This document shows positions 7,093-9,606 of a stretch of 9,606 nucleotides of DNA, piece after piece. The stretch's first letter is position 1; every line of letters starts with the position of its first letter. The notes beneath the pieces were generated by a model that had not been told where the DNA came from, did no database searches, and worked only from the letters and a program-made list of their open reading frames with translations. The position numbers and the translations under genes were made by a program. Source of the stretch: DATEPR01 sp036503065 (GTDB lineage: Bacteria > Actinomycetota > Actinomycetes > Mycobacteriales > Pseudonocardiaceae); NCBI GenBank assembly GCA_036503065.1, contig DASXXM010000391.1:1-9606 (forward strand), written 5' to 3'.

Positions 7093-7533
7093 AACCAACA
7101 GATAACAAACCGCGGTCTCCAACTCGGCCGGATCATCACGATGAGGCCCGTAAACCTCCCAGCGCGGCCCGGCCAGCCCCAACCCGCGCTCAGCGCATGC
7201 ACCCACAACAGCCCGATGCGCCAACCCCAAACCGTCATACCCGCCACGGTGCACGGTCATCGCAACGCGCCCAGCTGGCAACTCCGAGGCCACCACCCGC
7301 CCCCGCAGCGGACACGGCACCAGAAGCTCGACGCCGATCTCAACGTTGGGCACGTCGTCCTTGTAGAACATCACATTGCGACACCCGCGGTTGATACCAG
7401 AGGCATTCAGGCAAGCCCAAACCTCATCCAACATCCCCTTCCACAACGAGGGGAATTCCGGCCAGGTGGTGGTCGCCGCGACAACCGCGGTCGGCCGCGC
7501 CGCAACCTCGATCACTTCCACCATGTGGTCCAT
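7078..7533 (-). CDS. GyrI-like/AraC-effector-binding-domain small-molecule-binding protein
   Basis: A 151-residue stand-alone protein of the GyrI-like (SOUL/BmrR effector-binding) fold, which binds small, often hydrophobic or cationic ligands; a few members act as hydrolases or protect DNA gyrase. The family pattern is clear in the C-terminal half: VHRGGYDGLGLAHRAV (94-109), then AERGLGLAGPRWEVYGPH (114-131) with Trp125, Glu126 and Tyr128, then DDPAELETAVCYLL. There is no DNA-binding domain, so it is not itself a transcription factor. The ATG at 7533 lies 3 nt after the lipoprotein stop, suggesting co-transcription; an internal ATG at 7524 is an alternative start. The final 15 bp overlap hutI on the opposite strand. 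The ligand cannot be told from sequence. Confidence 0.8.
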   Translation of the reverse strand: MDHMVEVIEVAARPTAVVAATTTWPEFPSLWKGMLDEVWACLNASGINRGCRNVMFYKDDVPNVEIGVELLVPCPLRGRVVASELPAGRVAMTVHRGGYDGLGLAHRAVVGACAERGLGLAGPRWEVYGPHRDDPAELETAVCYLLVSADS

Positions 7534-7536
7534 CGG

Positions 7537-8097
7537 TCAGGGCACCTTCGGCTCGATCAACTTCGCGTACATATTTGCCAGGACACATGACTGATTGATG
7601 TCCGAAGCGCCGGTATTGACCGACACATCGACACGCGAGGTCGCTGTCACCCCGAGAACCACGGCACACAGATCGCCGCTCGTCTCGCGCAACTCCTTCG
7701 CCTGATGGTGTCCCGTTGGGTCGTCGCGGAGCGTGAATCCGTCGGTGCTGATGTCCTTGATGCCCTGGCTGTCGCGGATGTCAGCGCCGAGCGTGTAGCC
7801 CAGGCCGTTGTCGTAGGCATTGTTGCCCCACGTGCAACCTCGTGCGCCGGAGTTGGTGCTGGGGCCTTTACTTGTCAGGCCGTTCTGGCTGAGTTCAGTG
7901 CTGTTGAGCAGGTCGCAGGGCTGGATGCCATCCAAGCCGGAACCCCTTGCTGTGCTGGAGGGCGTGTCGGCACTGGTTGTCGTTCCGGATGATGAGGTAA
8001 CGGCGGCGCCGGTTGTGGTGTTGGTGCAGGCGGCGAGCCCGAACAGGGCCACTACCATGAACAGAACGACGAGCCGACCGTTCACGACGCTCCTCAT
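7537..8097 (-). CDS. Secreted DUF3558-type lipoprotein
   Basis: A 186-residue predicted lipoprotein. The signal peptide has a short charged start (MRSVVNGR), a hydrophobic core and a lipobox LAAC with the lipidated cysteine at residue 24. A Ser/Thr-rich linker follows (residues 25-52) and then a small globular domain with four cysteines (61, 88, 144, 171), probably two disulfides outside the cell. The PCDLLNSTEL opening, the GCTWGN element and the GADIRDSQGIKDI stretch match DUF3558, a family abundant in Pseudonocardiales and other mycolata relatives, with no settled function. The start is uncertain. The ATG at 8097 has no good ribosome site, whereas AGGAG at 8094-8090 lies 4 nt before an in-frame GTG at 8085, which would give a shorter signal peptide with one Arg. 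It is followed 3 nt later by the GyrI-like gene. The DUF3558 assignment is by motif appearance only. Confidence 0.82.
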   Translation of the reverse strand: MRSVVNGRLVVLFMVVALFGLAACTNTTTGAAVTSSSGTTTSADTPSSTARGSGLDGIQPCDLLNSTELSQNGLTSKGPSTNSGARGCTWGNNAYDNGLGYTLGADIRDSQGIKDISTDGFTLRDDPTGHHQAKELRETSGDLCAVVLGVTATSRVDVSVNTGASDINQSCVLANMYAKLIEPKVP

Positions 8098-8115
8098 CGA
8101 CAGATCTTATCGAGA

Positions 8116-8148
8116 CTGTCATGCCTGGCTGGCTTGGCATGATGACAG
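8116..8148. repeat. Hairpin between the ESX-like gene and the lipoprotein gene
   Basis: TCATGCC at 8119-8125 pairs perfectly with GGCATGA at 8136-8142 around a 10-nt loop. The stem can be extended by CTG at 8116-8118 and CAG at 8146-8148 if a 3-nt bulge (8143-8145) is allowed. It fills most of the 57-bp gap between the two minus-strand genes. No T-run follows it in the minus-strand direction, so it is not a standard rho-independent terminator. It may serve as an RNA-processing or stability element, or as an operator. The structure is seen; the role is not known. Confidence 0.4.
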
Positions 8149-8154
8149 GTTCGG

Positions 8155-8595
8155 CTAGGGGCTCTTGAGGGACTGAGCGATGATCGCCTCGGTCTCAGCA
8201 TAGTTGGTACTGGCTTTCTGATACGCCGTGATCATGTCGGCAAGGGTCTTCTTCAGGCATTCGATGGCCGGCGCCATGCCCTGCTGATCCGCGCCGACCT
8301 TTTGAGTGAACGGCGCGATCACTTTCGCGCCGGGACTCTCGCCGAGTCTCGGTGCTTGGCGAATGGCGAAGAGTTCCCTGTCCAGCAGTTCAAGCTCATG
8401 CAGTGAGTCCTGGCAGGCCTTGATGAGGGTCGCGGCGGCTTCCGGTTCGAGGTGGAAGCCGGTGCCGGCGGCTGCGACGAAGCTCTTCGCGCTGCTCTCG
8501 ATCTGGACGGCCTGCAGGTTGACGTGCGCGATCTCTGCTCCGAGTGCCGCGCCTGTACCCGCGACGCCGCCCGTCCCGCTGTCCGATGTCGACAT
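8155..8595 (-). CDS. ESX-like helical protein, possible type VII secretion substrate
   Basis: A 146-residue, Gly/Ala-rich, predicted all-helical protein with no signal peptide or membrane segment. I chose the ATG at 8595 because GGGGAGG lies 6 nt upstream; a TTG at 8625 would add ten residues but has no such site. The N-terminus (MSTSDSGTGGVAGTG) is flexible. Helices are suggested at about 20-43 and 51-80, and in the C-terminal region 105-143. The tail contains Tyr132-Ala-Glu-Thr-Glu136, a YxxxE form of the YxxxD/E export motif of type VII (ESX) substrates, inside an AYQKASTNYAETEAII helix like those that end EspC/CFP-10-type proteins. It precedes a DUF3558-type lipoprotein, a pairing I have met in Pseudonocardiales. 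I do not recognise a named family; export by an ESX system is an inference, and no secretion machinery is in the window. Confidence 0.7.
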   Translation of the reverse strand: MSTSDSGTGGVAGTGAALGAEIAHVNLQAVQIESSAKSFVAAAGTGFHLEPEAAATLIKACQDSLHELELLDRELFAIRQAPRLGESPGAKVIAPFTQKVGADQQGMAPAIECLKKTLADMITAYQKASTNYAETEAIIAQSLKSP

Positions 8596-8636
8596 CGCCG
8601 GCCTCCCCGATTGTCCGCTGGGCAATAACTACCCAA

Positions 8637-8664
8637 ACGGTATCGCAGGTGGCTCAGCGTCACA
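8637..8664 (-). promoter_or_regulatory. Weak candidate promoter for the ESX-like gene
   Basis: The 80-bp gap between the DUF6104 gene and the ESX-like gene is the only place for a separate promoter. On the minus strand TACCGT (8642-8637) fits the actinobacterial -10 pattern TAnnnT, and TGTGAC (8664-8659) lies 16 bp upstream as a poor -35. Just downstream, at 8619-8635, is an imperfect inverted repeat (TGGGCA/TACCCA arms, 5-nt spacer) that could be an operator. These are short matches that could be chance. Confidence 0.25.
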
Positions 8665-8675
8665 TCCGGTGCGGT

Positions 8676-8849
8676 TCAGTCGTCGGTGTCGTCGCGGGCC
8701 AGGAACGTGGCCAGGCGTTCTACCGCGTTCTCGAACTCCGGGTTCGCGTCCACGAAGGCACGCATTCGGTCGGCGAGCCACTCGAAAGTGACTCGCTCCT
8801 CGCCGCGTCGTTCGTCCAGTTCTTCGATGCCTCGGTCGGTGAAGTACAC
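8676..8849 (-). CDS. DUF6104-type small protein
   Basis: A 57-residue acidic protein beginning VYFTDRGIEELDERRGEE, with GTG as initiator read as Met, followed by VTFEWLADRMRAFVDANPEF and a C-terminal AVERLATFLARDDTDD. This closely resembles the small DUF6104 proteins that start MYFTDRGIEEL in Streptomyces and relatives, also found beside kgd. The match is to my memory of that family and is supported by the exact start. The GTG at 8849 is 7 nt after the kgd stop, with a modest AGTAGG ribosome site 6 nt before it, so it is probably translated from the kgd message. It has no cysteine or metal motif and no signal peptide. Function is unknown; the constant position suggests a link to 2-oxoglutarate dehydrogenase. 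Confidence 0.85.
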   Translation of the reverse strand: MYFTDRGIEELDERRGEERVTFEWLADRMRAFVDANPEFENAVERLATFLARDDTDD

Positions 8850-8856
8850 GAGATGC

Positions 8857-9606
8857 CTACTCGAATGCCGTTGCGATGATCTCTCGCTGCTCCACCTCGT
8901 GGACCTTGCTCGATCCGGACGCCGGCGCGGACATCGGCCGCCGCGATACCCGGCGCAGGCCGCCGGCCAGGGCGGGGACCTTTTCCGGCAGCGCGAGGCC
9001 AAGGAACGGCCAGGCACCCTGGTTGGCCGGCTCCTCCTGGACCCAGCGGATGTCGGACGCGTTCGGGTACCGCGCGATGGCCTCGGCCAGGCGACGGTGC
9101 GGCAGTGGGTAGTACTGCTCCAACCGCACGATCGCGATGTCCGCCGCGCCGCGCCGCGCCTGCTCCGCGGCCAGTTCGTAGTAGACCTTGCCGCTGCACA
9201 ACAGGACCCGGCGCACGCCCAACGGGTCGGGGTGGGTCGGGTCGTCGATCACGGACAGGAACTTCGAGTCCGTGAAGTCCGACACCGGACTGACCGCGGC
9301 CTTGTTGCGCAGCATGGACTTCGGCGTGAACACCACCAACGGGCGCTGCACACCGTCCAGCGCGTGGCGTCGCAGCAGATGGAAGTAGCTGGCGGGGGTG
9401 GACGGCATGGACACCGTCATCGAACCCTCCGCGCACAGCTGGAGCCACCGCTCGATCCGGCCCGACGTGTGGTCCGGGCCCTGGCCCTCGTGGCCGTGCG
9501 GCAACAGCATGACCACATTGGACCGTTGGCCCCACTTGGCCTCGCTGGAGGAGATGAACTCGTCGATCACCGACTGGGCGCCGTTGACGAAGTCGCCGAA
9601 CTGCGC
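8857..9606 (-). CDS. kgd: Multifunctional 2-oxoglutarate decarboxylase/dehydrogenase E1 (Kgd/SucA), C-terminal part, cut by window edge
   Basis: The last 249 codons of the large thiamine-diphosphate enzyme that handles 2-oxoglutarate at the TCA cycle step. In actinobacteria this protein is about 1,200 residues, with an E2-like domain fused in front of E1. Visible here are the end of the pyrimidine-binding transketolase domain, with the highly conserved PHGHEGQGPDHTSGRIERW, and then the C-terminal dehydrogenase domain, including VVFTPKSMLRNKAAVSPVSDF, RVLLCSGKVYYEL, IVRLEQYYPLP and WVQEEPANQGAW. The last residues (KVHEVEQREIIATAFE) match the usual Kgd end. The reading frame is open to the right edge. 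The stop at 8857-8859 is 7 nt before the DUF6104 start. Glutamate from the hut operon feeds 2-oxoglutarate, but with opposite strands and intervening genes the proximity need not be functional. Confidence 0.95.
   Translation of the reverse strand, partial: AQFGDFVNGAQSVIDEFISSSEAKWGQRSNVVMLLPHGHEGQGPDHTSGRIERWLQLCAEGSMTVSMPSTPASYFHLLRRHALDGVQRPLVVFTPKSMLRNKAAVSPVSDFTDSKFLSVIDDPTHPDPLGVRRVLLCSGKVYYELAAEQARRGAADIAIVRLEQYYPLPHRRLAEAIARYPNASDIRWVQEEPANQGAWPFLGLALPEKVPALAGGLRRVSRRPMSAPASGSSKVHEVEQREIIATAFE

Noticed and set aside
7305..7594. Short plus-strand frames over the GyrI-like gene and its start
   Set aside because: They lack ribosome sites and recognisable motifs, and the minus-strand protein there is well supported.
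8850..9017. Longer N-terminal version of the DUF6104 protein
   Set aside because: The added residues overlap kgd and are Arg/Ser-rich without similarity, while the GTG at 8849 gives the family's exact YFTDRGIEEL start.
8720..9535. A 271-codon minus-strand frame overlapping kgd and the DUF6104 gene
   Set aside because: It is out of frame with Kgd, whose motifs are clear to the right edge. Its product is low-complexity.

Overview
The window is high-GC DNA from an actinobacterium, most likely a member of the Pseudonocardiales (the Saccharothrix, Lentzea, Kutzneria or Amycolatopsis neighbourhood). This rests on the codon use, the histidine-utilization gene order known from Streptomyces and relatives, a fused-type actinobacterial 2-oxoglutarate decarboxylase (Kgd) followed by its usual tiny DUF6104 partner, and a DUF3558-type lipoprotein next to a small ESX-like protein. 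The genus is an inference.

Layout. Positions 1-227 (minus) hold the N-terminal half of an IclR-family regulator that reads off the left edge. A 77-bp divergent intergenic region follows, containing a near-perfect palindrome that I interpret as the binding site of that regulator. Positions 305-7092 (plus) are one tight operon: hutH, hutU, an M20-family amidohydrolase, hutF and hutI. Every junction overlaps by 1 or 4 bp, so the five genes are almost certainly co-transcribed and translationally coupled. Together they describe a complete route: histidine to urocanate (HutH), to 4-imidazolone-5-propionate (HutU), to N-formimidoyl-L-glutamate (HutI), to N-formyl-L-glutamate (HutF), then to glutamate plus formate. 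No classical HutG is present in the operon; the M20 amidohydrolase sits where that last activity is needed.

The right third is all on the minus strand and meets the hut operon tail-to-tail, with a 15-bp overlap of the two 3' ends. Read in transcription order from the right edge: the C-terminal 249 residues of Kgd, a 57-residue DUF6104 protein starting 7 nt after it, then after an 80-bp gap a 146-residue ESX-like helical protein, a lipoprotein with a clear lipobox, and a GyrI-like small-molecule-binding protein. The last two are 3 nt apart; the ESX-like gene and the lipoprotein gene are separated by 57 bp containing a hairpin.

No stretch longer than 300 bp lacks a gene. I see no tRNA, rRNA, CRISPR, insertion sequence or phage remnant. 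The window is largely ordinary metabolism. The points worth following are the probable non-orthologous replacement of HutG, the HutR-like operator, an Asp-to-Asn change at a metal-ligand position of HutI, and the small secreted/lipoprotein/ligand-binding gene set.
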